Assembly: GCF_050624435.1 (NCBI RefSeq)
Contig: NC_134531.1
Span: 253,036,812 to 253,100,811 of the forward strand
Length of the DNA stretch: 64,000 bases
Origin: Tenrec ecaudatus
Taxonomy: Eukaryota > Chordata > Mammalia > Afrosoricida > Tenrecidae
Direction: 5' to 3'
Part shown: piece by piece, positions 11,170 through 21,600 of the stretch
How positions within the stretch are numbered: the stretch's first letter is position 1
Layout of the letters: each line of letters opens with the position of its first letter
Made by a program: the position numbers and the translations under genes
Notes under the pieces: model-generated
Seen by the model: only the letters and a program-made list of their open reading frames with translations
The model's database searches: none
Told to the model about the DNA's origin: nothing

Positions 11170-13592
11170 CAATGAAAAGGAATGGCAGTCATTGTCAGAA
11201 AAAGACATTTCAAAAGCAATCATTAAGTAAAATATTATCTTTGATGAATTTATGTCTATCCACCTTCAAAGAAATGTAATCAATATAACTCTTGTTCAAA
11301 TTTACACACCAACCACAAATGCCAGTGATGAGGAAACTAAAGAATTATATCAGTTACTTCAGTCTGAAATTAATCAAACTTGCAACCAAAATGCATTGAT
11401 TATCATTGGCTATATGGATGAAAAATGTAGAGAGAAAGAGAAAGAATAGTAGTTAGCAAATATAGTGATAGAAATTTTCAGAACCTATGATTTGCTCATA
11501 CAAAATACCTTTGTTAAACAGTACTAATAGAACCTATGTCAAATGGCTTCTCCAGATGGGATACGCAGAAATCAAATTGACTAATTATTTGGGAAGAAAT
11601 GATAGAGAAACCCAATATCAGCAGTTAAAAGCAGGCCAGGGGCTAATTGAGAAGCATACCATGAATTTGTCATACGTAGATTCACGATAAAGGTACAGAA
11701 AATTTTAAAATGTCCACAAACGCCAAAATAGGACTTTTAGTCTATTTTACCTGAAAATTGAGAACATAGCATGAACAGATTTGACACATTGAACCCTAAT
11801 GACAGAACACCTGATGAGTTGTTGGAAGACATCAAGGACATTACACATGAAGGAAGCAAAAGGTCATTAAAAAGACAAGAACAAAAGAAAAGATCAAATT
11901 GGATATTAGAAGTGACTGAAATTTGCCCTTAATTATAGAGTAGCTAAAGCAAATGGAAACCTGAGTTAAATAGAAAATTCTAAAGAGCAGCTCAAGAAGT
12001 CAAAGCCAAATATTGGAATGAAATCTCCAAAGACCTTGAATTAGAAAATCAGAAGGGAAGAATGCACTGAACTAGTAGACATTCCACTATTTCAGGAGGT
12101 AACACATGAGCAAGAGCCAATGGTGATCAAGCAAGAAATTTAATTTGCATTGAAAGCATTAGCCAAAAACAAGGCTCCAGGAATGGATGGAATACCTCAA
12201 TTGTTTCAAGTAAAACTGGCGAAGAACTGGAAGCACTAACTCATCTAAGCCTGAAAATGTGGAAGATGGCTAGTTAGCCAACTGACAGGAGGACATCCAT
12301 ATATGTACCAATTCCAATGAAAGGTAACCCAACAGAACTCTCAAATTATAGAACAACGTAACAGATAAGCACATACCAGTCAAATTTTGCAAAGATCATC
12401 CAGCAACATTTCATTAGGACATTGGCAGGGAACTCTCAGAGGTTCAAGCTGGATTCATAAGAGAACATGGAACAGGGGATGTCATTGCTGATGTCAGATA
12501 GATCTTCACTCCAAACAGAGACTACCAGAAGGATGCTTACTGGTGTCTTATTGACTATGCCAAGGCTTTGAGTGTGCAAATCAAACCGAACTATGGACAT
12601 GCTTGAGAAGAATGGGAATTCCAGAATACTTCATTGTACTGATGCATAACTTCCACATGGATCAAGGGGAAGTTGTGTGAACAGAAGTAGGGAATACTGC
12701 GTGGTTTAAAACCAGGAAAGACGCGTGGCAGGTTTGTGTCCTCGCACCATAATTTTCCAATCTATATGCTTAACCAATAATAAGAGGAATTGGATTACAT
12801 GAAGGAGAATGTGACATCACGATTGGAGGAAGTCTTATTAACAACCTACGATATGCAAATAACACCCTATAGCTTGCTAAATTGAGAAGAAATTGGAGCA
12901 CTTGCTGAGGAAGATCAAGAATTGCAAATTTCATTATGAATTATGACACAATGTAAGGAAAATAAAAGTTCTCCAACTGGACCAACATCATGTAAATGAA
13001 GAAAAGTTTGAAGTTGTCAAGGATTTTATCTTGCTTGAATCTATAATCAATGCTCATAGACGCAGTTTGTTTCTACAGAAGACCTCTTTAAATGTTGAAA
13101 AGCATGGACGTTACTTTGAAGACTAAGGTACACTTGACCAAACCATGGTATTCTCAATTGCCTCAGAGGCATGTAGACATTACAATGAATAAAGAAGATT
13201 GAAGAAGAACTGATGCATTTGGATGGTGGTGCTGGAGAAGATAATAAAAGTGCCATGGACTGCGAAAGACAAACCGAGCTTTTAGAAAGTTGTAAGGGCA
13301 GAGTGCTCATTGGAGCCAAGGATGGCAAGACTTTGTCTTACATGGTTTGGACACGTTGTCAGGAGAGACCAGTTCCTGGAGAAGAACACCATGCTTGATA
13401 AAGTGTTGGGGCGGCATACAGGGGAAGGTCGTCAGGGAGATGGATTGACAGTGGCCGTCACAGTAGACTCAAGCATTGAAACAATTATGAGGATGGTGAA
13501 TGACCAGGCAGTGCTTCATTCTCTCGTGTGTTAGGTCGCTAAAGTTCAGAATTGACTCAATGGTACCCAACAAAAACCAATCTATATACAAC
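11170..13592 (+). mobile_element. RTE (BovB-clade) LINE, degraded ORF plus 3' tail
   Basis: Endonuclease-like translation at 11252-11449 (VQIYTPTTNAS) and 11487-11690 (YVKWLLQMGYAEIKLTNYLG). A reverse-transcriptase region follows (12160-12760, with 'gactatgccaaggctttg' corresponding to the catalytic DYAKAF-like block), then the 3' end and a tail reading 'cagaattgactcaatggtaccc'. The order endonuclease, RT, tail and the AfroSINE-like tail identify an RTE element. It is full of stops. The same element, reverse complemented and interrupted by three later insertions, fills 55432-61290. Confidence 0.8.
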
Positions 13593-14838
13593 ATTTTTCA
13601 TTGTATGATACAACTTCTCTGATCTTCTGGTCATCATACTGATTGGATAATAAGATGAGAGCATACAATTCTAATAGCACACCTTTCTTATTTTGCAGTG
13701 TTCCTTTGTTCTGTTTCAGCAACTGCTCTAAAGATCTGAGTTTCTTCTAGAACTTTCCAACTCTTTTAGAGAAGAGTTAGCGTGATGGAAAACAACTAAA
13801 GAAATTTAGACCTAGATGAGGGATATGTCTACAAATAAGTTATATATCTAGGTAATTTGCTTTTAAACATTTTCTATGATTTTGTAGCTAAATATACTTT
13901 TTATTCAGTCTGGTATTTAGTGTTCCTATAAGGTCACTCAAAGGGATCTCATAGGCATAGCTGGGTGTCAGAATTAACACAATGTTAGTAAAAGAGAGAA
14001 AGAGATAAGGTGGCTATTAATCAGAATGAAAGTAAAGACAATCAGTTGGCTTTTAAATTTACTTATGTAAAAAAGTTAGATCAGAATCTAGTGAAAATAC
14101 TAAGAAATTAAATTATTGCTATGAATGGAAAGCACATATATGCTTCTTTGTAAATATGTCTAATTATAGTTCTGAAATAGTAAATGCAGAAGACTAGTTC
14201 AGATATCTTGTGCCAGAGAATAAGAAATACATTAGAGTTTATTTTTGTCAAATTTGAAGGACTTAAAAATTAACATATGGTTTTTGAGTTGTTTCTCTTG
14301 ATCTAAGATGGGGAAGTGTTGATGGTGCAATAATTATATGGAACTTATAAATATGCTAACATTAATGAGTTTTTAAGTATAATTTTAAAACAATAAGTCA
14401 TTGTCATAGGCCATAAAGGCAACCATTATTCTATACATTTAAAATTAAATTTATTCTAATTTTCTCATATGAATCACATTTGTTTTGTATTATTAGGATT
14501 GTCATCTTAAAATAAAAGCCTTGGGTCTTTAAACATGAAAGAAAAAAGGCACAAAATAAATAGTGAGGGCAGTAAGTAAGGAGGCAACAAAAGAGAAAGG
14601 AAATAAAAATGTATGAAGACAAAACATAAGAAAAATATTCCCTCTGGAATTCCATGAATCCTGGGATAATGAAACAGCTCTTTATTGCTTTCGAAGAGAA
14701 ACAAAAATAAGATCCCAATGATGTGTAATTTCTAAAAAGCTGTTCAGCATGCTAGAATTTAAAGAAAGAATGTCTTCAACACTCAGTAAGATAGTTTCAA
14801 ATTATTTTCAAAACAGTGTATTAATAATGTATGTGCAA
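13593..14838. other. AT-rich sequence, nothing recognised
   Basis: No gene, structured RNA or identifiable repeat was seen. Homology to the right arm continues only to about 13655. From there to about 17120 the left arm has no counterpart on the right. Confidence 0.5.
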
Positions 14839-15140
14839 CCTGATGCAGAGGGCTTAAGTGGAAAGCAAATGCTTTGAGAGTGATTAGGGCAAAGAATGCA
14901 CGGATGTGCTTTATACAAATGATGTATGTGTATGTGTGGATTGTGATAAGAGTTGTATGAGTCCCTAATAAAATGTAAAAAAAGAAAAGAAAAAAGAAAA
15001 TGATTAGGGCAAAGAATGTACAGATGTGCTCTATACAATTGATGTATGTATAAGCATGGATTGTGATAAGAGTTATATGAGCCCCTAATAAAATGTTTAA
15101 AAAAAGAGTTGTATGAGCCCCCAATAAAATGATTTAAAAA
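14839..15140 (+). mobile_element. Short L1 3'-end insertion with repeated 3' tails
   Basis: Flanked by a 16-bp target duplication (AATAATGTATGTGCAA at 14823-14838 and 15141-15156). The insert carries the last part of the L1 3' UTR ending in a cctaataaaatg-type poly(A) signal and A-rich tail. This is followed by a second copy of the last ~110 bp with its own signal, then a third 30-bp end with another signal. Three AATAAA-type signals therefore lie in a row inside one target duplication. Confidence 0.85.
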
Positions 15141-15630
15141 AATAATGTATGTGCAAACAACAGAGATCCTAATTCTGGGCTTCAATTCTTCACACTAAAA
15201 GAATATGAAAAGATTTATTTAAAAATTTGAGAATGGACAATGAAAAGGCAGAGAGAGGACTTAGAAACAGTATCTTACAAGAAACCAGGAAAAGTAAGTC
15301 TCAGTAATGCAGCATATCCAAAACAATGAAAGTACAAAAGACCATTAAATGTAGTTGTTTTCAAAAACTATATTTGACAGACACATGTGTAGATCTAATT
15401 TTAAGAATGAGAATATATATTTTCATTATTTTAGATGTTCACAAAATCATACAGAAAAGATATATAAGAATGATATATAATTTGTCTTAGCAGTGGATAT
15501 TGTATGCAAGTTCATAATAAAAATTGATTTTTCAAATTACTTAAAATCTTGATATGCCATCATGTTCAAGGAAGAGGAAAATTGGAAGATTTCAAGAAAC
15601 AGTGAAATAAATTAAAAATATTTATTATAA
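15141..15630. other. AT-rich sequence, nothing recognised
   Basis: No gene or repeat could be assigned between the short L1 insertion and the older L1 end that follows. Confidence 0.4.
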
Positions 15631-15639
15631 CAAAACTTT

Positions 15640-15862
15640 TAATAATAATAATATAGCACAGCAATAAAGGCTCCTGCAAGGTAGGGCAAAGGAAGGGAGG
15701 GTGGGGATAAAGGAGAATTCTTATCAAGGAGTTAAAGAAGAAAGAAAATATTTTGGAATCGATGATGGCAGGAATTGTACAATTATGCTTGACCCAACTG
15801 AATTATGAATTGTTATAACATCAGTAAGAGATCCCAATAAAAATTATTTTAAATACCACTGC
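15640..15862 (+). mobile_element. Older L1 3' end
   Basis: A G-rich stretch (15680-15715) is followed by 'gtacaattatgcttgacccaactgaattatgaattg' in two parts and ends at 'cccaataaaaattattttaaa'. The layout is that of the younger L1 tails in the window, but the sequence is more diverged. It resembles the end at about 63360-63426, suggesting an older subfamily. Confidence 0.6.
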
Positions 15863-16715
15863 CATCATAGCCTATAAATTTTTATGTGTAGGGACATACA
15901 CATCTTTCTGCTGCAGAACACCTGGTGGATTTGAAACTCTGATTTTGACTAACATACCAACACTTTGCTCCTTGTACCAATAAGACTCCTTCTAATATAA
16001 TTGAAATAAATCAATGTCTACATTTGATAAAGAGAAATATAATGATACTATAGAAATTAAAAAGTAGTTGCAGTTTAAATGCATAGATCATGGTGGGTAA
16101 AACACTATAGGTTTTTGAAATACAGTTTTAGTATTATTTTTAAAATTACTTTGTGATAACAATCACAAAGAAGGGAGGCCAGGTTGAAGCTACTACTATA
16201 GTCTGGAAGGAGATGCTGACAGCAATGGAACTGCATGCAGGAAGTTTAAATCGACAGGTCTGCCAGCATTTGACACATACAGGTAGGCCCCAAATTCCTG
16301 ATCAGTTTGCATTTCAGAAATTCCATCTGTTGATGGAAAAGAATCAAATCGTGTCCCTTGTTAGAATAGTTCGGTGGCCAGGCACCATCTAGTGCTTCTG
16401 GTCTCAGGATGGACGAGGCTATGGTTCACGTAAGCTCTTAGTGCAATGGACTAATTTCTCTGTGTGTCTTTGGTTTCTTTTTCTTTTACACAGATAAGCA
16501 AATTTTTCTAACCTGGACACTTGCAAACATTTAAGTCCCAAGATGCTTTTCATTAAATTAGGATGTAGAGGTTAAACATTATATACTATGTTGTGCAAGT
16601 GGTCAAGTTGTCACGCCAGGCTAAGTTGTCACCTTAAAACCCAGTAAATCAATCCCAGGAGGTGCTTCGTTATGTCTGGGAAGTGTCCATGACTGTGTCT
16701 TTTAGTTCTTTATTA
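15863..16715. other. Unassigned sequence, possible old repeat at 16150-16480
   Basis: The block 16150-16480 is less AT-rich than its surroundings and includes a 79-codon open frame (16153-16392). It also holds a phrase ('ctaatttctctgtgtgtctttgg' region) of the kind seen in old interspersed repeats. I cannot name it. The frame has no recognisable domain, and I would not call a gene. No right-arm counterpart exists. Confidence 0.35.
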
Positions 16716-16930
16716 CACACAACTCACCCAAACTCACTGCCATCACACTAATTCTGACTCAAACTGACCCTATAGAACAGGGTAGAATTGCATCTGGGGG
16801 TTTCTGAGACTGTAAATCTAGGGGGCAGAAAGTCCTGTCTTTTGCTTTTGGAGTAGCTAGTGGTCTTGAAGTGCTGTCTTTGGGATTAGCAGCCCAACAT
16901 ATAGCCAGTGCTCCTTACTATAAATAAGGG
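16716..16930 (-). mobile_element. AfroSINE-type SINE, minus orientation
   Basis: Reads 'actcactgccatcacactaattctgactcaaactgaccctatagaacag' in pieces, which is the reverse complement of the tail and body of AfroSINE elements. It ends near 'agcccaacatatagccagtgctcctt', the reverse of the tRNA-like head. It is diverged, with no matching copy on the right arm because that stretch is missing there. Confidence 0.75.
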
Positions 16931-17123
16931 GTCTTCAAAAACGCTGTGAAAAAAGCCATTATTTTTATCCTAAGAGCTTTATAAAGCTGCCTCCTGTGTG
17001 AATATACATATGCACACAAGAGCATAGGCATACATATGCCTACAGATATATCTTTACATGAACACATGTACACACCCATGTCCCTTCCTCTGCACATTTA
17101 TGCTCACTTTTATTTATGTATGT

Positions 17124-17290
17124 GGGAGCCCTGATGGTGCAGTGGTAACACACTGGACTGTTATCTTCATGGTTGTCAGTTCGAAACCACGAGTAGCTCC
17201 ATGGGAGAAAGACTGGGCTTTCTACTCCAGTATACAGTTACAGCGTCGGAAACACACAGGGGGTCACTAAGAGTTTGAAATACACCCATG
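17124..17290 (+). mobile_element. AfroSINE-type SINE, plus orientation
   Basis: Starts GGGAGCCCTGATGGTGCAG and keeps a recognisable A box (tggtgcagtgg, 17135-17145) and B box (gttcgaaac, 17179-17187) from its tRNA ancestor. The 'ccatgggagaaagactgggc' body follows. The right arm has only the 3' part (about 55240-55325) next to its large deletion, so the insertion predates the duplication. This family is restricted to Afrotheria and is the best taxonomic marker in the window. Confidence 0.88.
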
Positions 17291-18130
17291 CATATTTTTT
17301 GGTCCTAAATGATATGGTTGTAAAATTGTCCATAAAGTGTAAGAAAAGTGTCACCTCCTTTTTATGCATGTTAAGTGTAATCCTTTATCAAGTTCAAGTT
17401 GTGCAGATTGCACTTACATCCGATATTTCCATTCTCATCACCAAGCATAGCATACTATTTAGAGAGAGATTTCCCCTCCTCCTAGCTTCTCCCTGTTCAC
17501 CAGAAAGGAACATTGCTTCTTGTATGCATACTTACTTGCCTTTTCATAAAAATGAGGTCATACAAGGCTTGTACTTTTGTGATTGAATTTTTCATTCAGA
17601 ATAATGCCTTCAGATTTATCCATGTTACATGACTTTTGAGGACTTGTCCTTATTCTTTATGATTGTGTATTCACTCACAGAAGTTTTTCACAAACTTGTT
17701 ATACTCCAAGTATGACAAATATTTATGTAAACTACCACAGTAGTAAAAAGTAATGAAAAAGGACATTGTCATCGGGAAATATTATTGAATGCCCAAATAT
17801 GCGAGACTGTTTTAAGTTCTGATGATATACAATCAGCTATGATTTGGTTGATACTGACAAGAAGATAACACCTTGATTTTGTTATCCAGCAATTGCAAAG
17901 TGCTACTTGTTTCTTTTTTAAAATGTTCTTTATCGCTATGTACCTCTTTCTTTCTTTTCTTACACTTCCCAGTGTCACCTCTTGAGAACTAATGTTTGTA
18001 TCATTGCAGTCACCCCATTGTTTCTAGCTTCTCTGTCTAGTCAAATGCCAAACCAGTTTTCTAAAAGAAATCATATTATTCTACTACCAGGATGTTTGAT
18101 GGCTTTAAGCAGATTCAGTTTCCCTAATGT
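17291..18130. other. Left duplication arm, no gene seen
   Basis: Matches the right arm at about 53400-54237 reverse complemented (for example 17400-17520 against 54040-54180). Short open frames here have no recognisable features and are interrupted in the other arm. Confidence 0.6.
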
Positions 18131-18335
18131 GTAGAAGTTCATCCTGCTTGGTAGAGTCAAAAGTGAGCAATAAAGAAGAAGGCACCAAGTGAGATGGCTT
18201 GTACACAATACCTTCCACAATGGGCTCACATTTAGGGGCTATTCAGAAGATTGCACATGACATTGCACAGATTTCATTGTGTTCTGCATACAGTTGTTAG
18301 GAGTCTAAACCACCTCGACAACTGTAAGCAACAAC
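18131..18335 (+). mobile_element. RTE 3'-tail fragment (left arm copy)
   Basis: 'ggtagagtcaaaagtgagc', 'accaagtgagatggc' and 'acaatgggctcacattt' follow the order of the RTE 3' end seen at 13390-13590. Reverse complemented, the same fragment is at 53131-53350 on the right arm. It was therefore present before the inverted duplication. Confidence 0.65.
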
Positions 18336-19873
18336 GTGACGTAGAACATGTCAGGAAATGGATTCACTTCCATCCTGGTTTCCTGCACTCATCGGCTTTC
18401 ACCAATAGCATTGCCAGTTTTCTACCTCTACCCCCCACCCCTTCTTCCTCCTTCGCCCAGTGTTCACACACATGGCCATCACTGTTGTCTGTGCTCGTGC
18501 TTTTATGCCTATCCCCCCTCCAAAGTGAATGTTTCAGCTTTGAAACATCTCATGTCTGTGGATAGTTTAAGACCCAGTATCTCAGGCTACATCAATCTCC
18601 ATTTTCTTTATTCCCAAGCACATACCTAACACATCCCAATATTACACGTGTGTAACCTACATAGATTTCCACTCCTCAATATGTGTATGTCCAATTTCCT
18701 TACTAATTTTAAGAATTTTGAGATCTTCTGTGACTTAAATTTCTGTAAAAAAGAGCAGTAAAATAGTATGGGCAAAAGGTTCATTGATTCAGATTTATTG
18801 GGGTGCCTACATGAATGTGGGAAAGCTACTAATATTTCAAAGAGGATTTTTTTAATTCTTAAAAGCATGGACAATAATGCACAACTCATCTGAAGGTAAT
18901 TTATAGAAAATTTCCAGTTTGATGTCTACCAGAGGGAATATTTTCAGTAAACTAAGTTTCTTTCATATATGTACATTTAATTGATCAAAAATATTTTTAT
19001 TTGTCATTTTAAAATTTTCACAATTTGCTGCCTGACATGTTGAGCTGAGCAGCAGCATCTGGTTTCTGTTAATGCTAATAATATATCAAATGTTTACATT
19101 GGAATTGGTTCAGGTAATTGATTTTTCTAATAACCAAACAAGCAAGGCTTTCTAAGGGGAAAATCATTTAATTACATTCAGGAATTGCACTGTCATGCAT
19201 CATAGACAACTATCAATCTATGTGAAAACATTCAAATCATAGGACTTTATGTATAAATAGCAATATTTTCAGCTAATGATTTTAAATTATAATAGAAGCA
19301 TTCTATTCCAGAGAGTTTGAAAAGCAAAATGACTTAACACTAGAATTACAGAGGCCCTTGATTGGATAACCTGTATTCTTTATATGTCTATATTCAATCA
19401 TCAATTATTTGGAGAACCAAATTCAAAATCGTAAGTTATTTCTGGTAGATGGTGTGGTTTAAGTAACCCATATGAGACCTTGAAATGAATGAGACTTCTT
19501 AGTAAGATTATGCGTAGGGATTACATAAATGTGCTACTGATGCTAAATGGATTCGTTTCCATCTTTATTTGGAAGCCTACCTTTCTACACTGAATTTTAT
19601 GGCTAGGGGTTGTTGAAAATGTTGAAATTTGTGGTTAGTTCCTCTGTGACATAATATATGACCTTGGAAGCAGTCGTTTAAATCACTGAAAAGAGATTTA
19701 GAAAAATATAGGTTAGCAGAATCACTTCTCTCTGAATTCATTAAAAATAACCCATAATTTAGTTTTTAATATGTGATATGCAACTTGGTCATTTTCCATT
19801 TTCTCAGAATCATTGATATTGAAAAGTTTAAATAAAATTAATTTGTCATAAGTGATATTTACTTTAGAAAATT
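18336..19873. other. Left duplication arm, OR 3' flank, no gene seen
   Basis: AT-rich DNA downstream of the left olfactory receptor gene, matching 51645-53120 in inverted order. It includes a pyrimidine-rich run at 18420-18460. No repeat or gene was assigned. Confidence 0.6.
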
Positions 19874-20803
19874 CTAAGATTTTCTCTTCATAAACTTTTT
19901 CATAGCATTTATTATTTCCTTATTCCTTAGACTATAAATAAAAGGGTTTAATAAAGGAATTATTATTGTGTAAAAAACAGCAACTGGTATTTCTTTGTCT
20001 CCTTCTTTGACTGAAGTGGGCCGAATATACATGAACAGAAGAGAACCATAGAATATTGAGATAGAAAGGAAGTGAGATGCACAAGTGTATAAACTTTTGC
20101 CTCTTCCCCCCTTGGATTTCATTTGGAAAATAGTGAAAAGAATGCAAATATAAGAAATCACGACTATGGCAACCGTTAAGATTTGAATTAACCCTGCAAT
20201 GATCAGTATCATCAGTTCATTGATATATGGGTCAACACAAGAGATTCTATATAATGGAAGAACATCACAAAAAAAGTGATTGATCTGATGAGACCCACAG
20301 AAGGTTAGCCTAAATAAAAGTCCTATATGAACCACAGAATGCAGGTTCCCAGCTATATAGGCTCCTATGGTCATATGATAGCAAAGTTGCTTTGACATCA
20401 TGGTGTGGTACTGCAGTGGTCTGCATATGGCCACGTAGCGGTCATAGGCCATTGCTGCCAGAATAAAGCAGTCTACGGTTTCAGCAAGGCAGAGAAAATA
20501 AAACTGTACCATGCATTCATAGAGCGAAATCATTCTGTCCTCAGAAAAGAAGTTCTGTAACATCTTGGGGGTGATGGCAGAGGAGCAGCAGGAATCCATC
20601 AGAGCCAGGTTGCCCAGGAAGATGTACATGGGTGTGTGCAGACGGCGCTCCGTGGAAATCAGCACCACCAACCCTAGATTGCCCACCATGGTGATCAGAT
20701 AGACCACAAAGAACACCACAAACAGCAGGGCCTTTAGATCTGGGTATTCCGTAAATCCCATTAGGATAAAGTTCATTGTCGAGGAGTGATTGTCCTGGAT
20801 CAT
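19874..20803 (-). CDS. Olfactory receptor, OR5K-like (left copy)
   Basis: An intact single coding exon of 309 residues for a seven-transmembrane, G-protein-coupled odorant receptor of the plasma membrane of olfactory neurons (family role). Visible class hallmarks are an N-glycosylation site NHS at residues 5-7, [13 protein letters not shown] in TM2, [10 protein letters not shown] at the end of TM3, SLYTCASH in TM6, and [12 protein letters not shown] in TM7. Cysteines for the extracellular bonds are present. The sequence reads as family 5 subfamily K. The chosen start gives the normal OR length and lies 7 nt after a splice-acceptor-like site (tttttatttcatcag), typical of OR genes with 5' noncoding exons. 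It is about 84% identical by hand count to the copy at 50676-51644, with divergence concentrated at residues 196-225. No upstream exon or promoter could be placed. Confidence 0.95.
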   Translation of the reverse strand: MIQDNHSSTMNFILMGFTEYPDLKALLFVVFFVVYLITMVGNLGLVVLISTERRLHTPMYIFLGNLALMDSCCSSAITPKMLQNFFSEDRMISLYECMVQFYFLCLAETVDCFILAAMAYDRYVAICRPLQYHTMMSKQLCYHMTIGAYIAGNLHSVVHIGLLFRLTFCGSHQINHFFCDVLPLYRISCVDPYINELMILIIAGLIQILTVAIVVISYICILFTIFQMKSKGGRGKSLYTCASHFLSISIFYGSLLFMYIRPTSVKEGDKEIPVAVFYTIIIPLLNPFIYSLRNKEIINAMKKFMKRKS

Positions 20804-20835
20804 CTATTCTCTGATGAAATAAAAATTAGGGAGAT
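20804..20835 (-). promoter_or_regulatory. Splice acceptor upstream of the left OR coding exon
   Basis: On the minus strand a pyrimidine-rich tract and 'tttcatcag' end at 20811, 7 nt before the ATG. The right copy has the equivalent tract and 'caccacag' ending at 50667, 8 nt before its ATG. Conservation between the arms and the usual OR gene structure support it. Confidence 0.6.
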
Positions 20836-21344
20836 GGGATACTAATTCAGGGTGTGCTCATTTGTCTTTTGAATTTCTCTTATACAACACAGAGTACAGC
20901 CCCATCTTCAAACTTTCTTTGCTGTCTCTAAAACACGCATACATACTTCTAAGGAAAATTTGTCTTCCAAAAGCATTATCTTAGATGACCTCAAGAACTG
21001 AAGCTCAGGATTCACAAGAATACGTCAGTATTTCCAGGGGAATATTTGAAATGAAAAAGTTTGTGTTTAAGAATTTAAAGAGTTAAGATACGATGAACAA
21101 AACCTCTAGATTTATTGTTCTTGGATCATTTGCTGTCAGTTTTTGTATTGATGATCTTTAATGAGTACCTAAAATCAACTTTATACCTTGCTTCACCCGA
21201 GTAAACATTTGTTTGGTATACTATGCAGTGAGTGAATGTTTTAATAAAGCATTCTATAGATGTACTAAATGTATAATTAACCCATTATGCTGTGACAGAG
21301 CATATTTTCTGAGACAAGTTGTAAATAAATTTTTTTCCTGTAAT
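20836..21344. other. Left duplication arm, OR 5' flank
   Basis: Matches 50010-50276 and 50498-50650 in reverse complement. The site equivalent to the right-arm hAT insertion (about 20985-20995) is uninterrupted here. No promoter motif could be fixed. Confidence 0.6.
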
Positions 21345-21600
21345 TTTATTTTATTATTATTTTTAATCATTTTATTGGGGGGCTGGTACAATTCTTATCA
21401 CAATCCATAAATACATCCATTGTGTCAAGCACATTTGTATATTTGTTGCCATCATCATTCTCAAAACATTTGCCCTCCACCTGAGCCCCTGATATCAGCT
21501 CCTCAGTTTTCCTCCTCACCCCCGCACCCCACTCCCTCATGAACTCTTAATAATTTATAAATTATTATTATTTTGTCATATCTTATTTTGTCTTTTTCCT
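21345..21600 (-). mobile_element. L1 3'-end fragment, left arm only
   Basis: Reverse complement of the L1 end: 'taatcattttattgggggg', then the 'cacaatccataaatacatcc' and 'tcattctcaaaacatttgcc' blocks, ending near 'ataaattattattattttgtc'. The homologous place on the right arm (about 49530) is empty, so the insertion followed the duplication. Confidence 0.85.

Noticed and set aside
16153-16392. 79-codon ORF as a possible small gene
   Set aside because: No recognisable domain, no right-arm copy, and the surrounding text looks like an old repeat.
17124-17200. Possible tRNA gene with A and B boxes
   Set aside because: The boxes belong to the tRNA-derived head of an AfroSINE; no cloverleaf or anticodon arm is kept.
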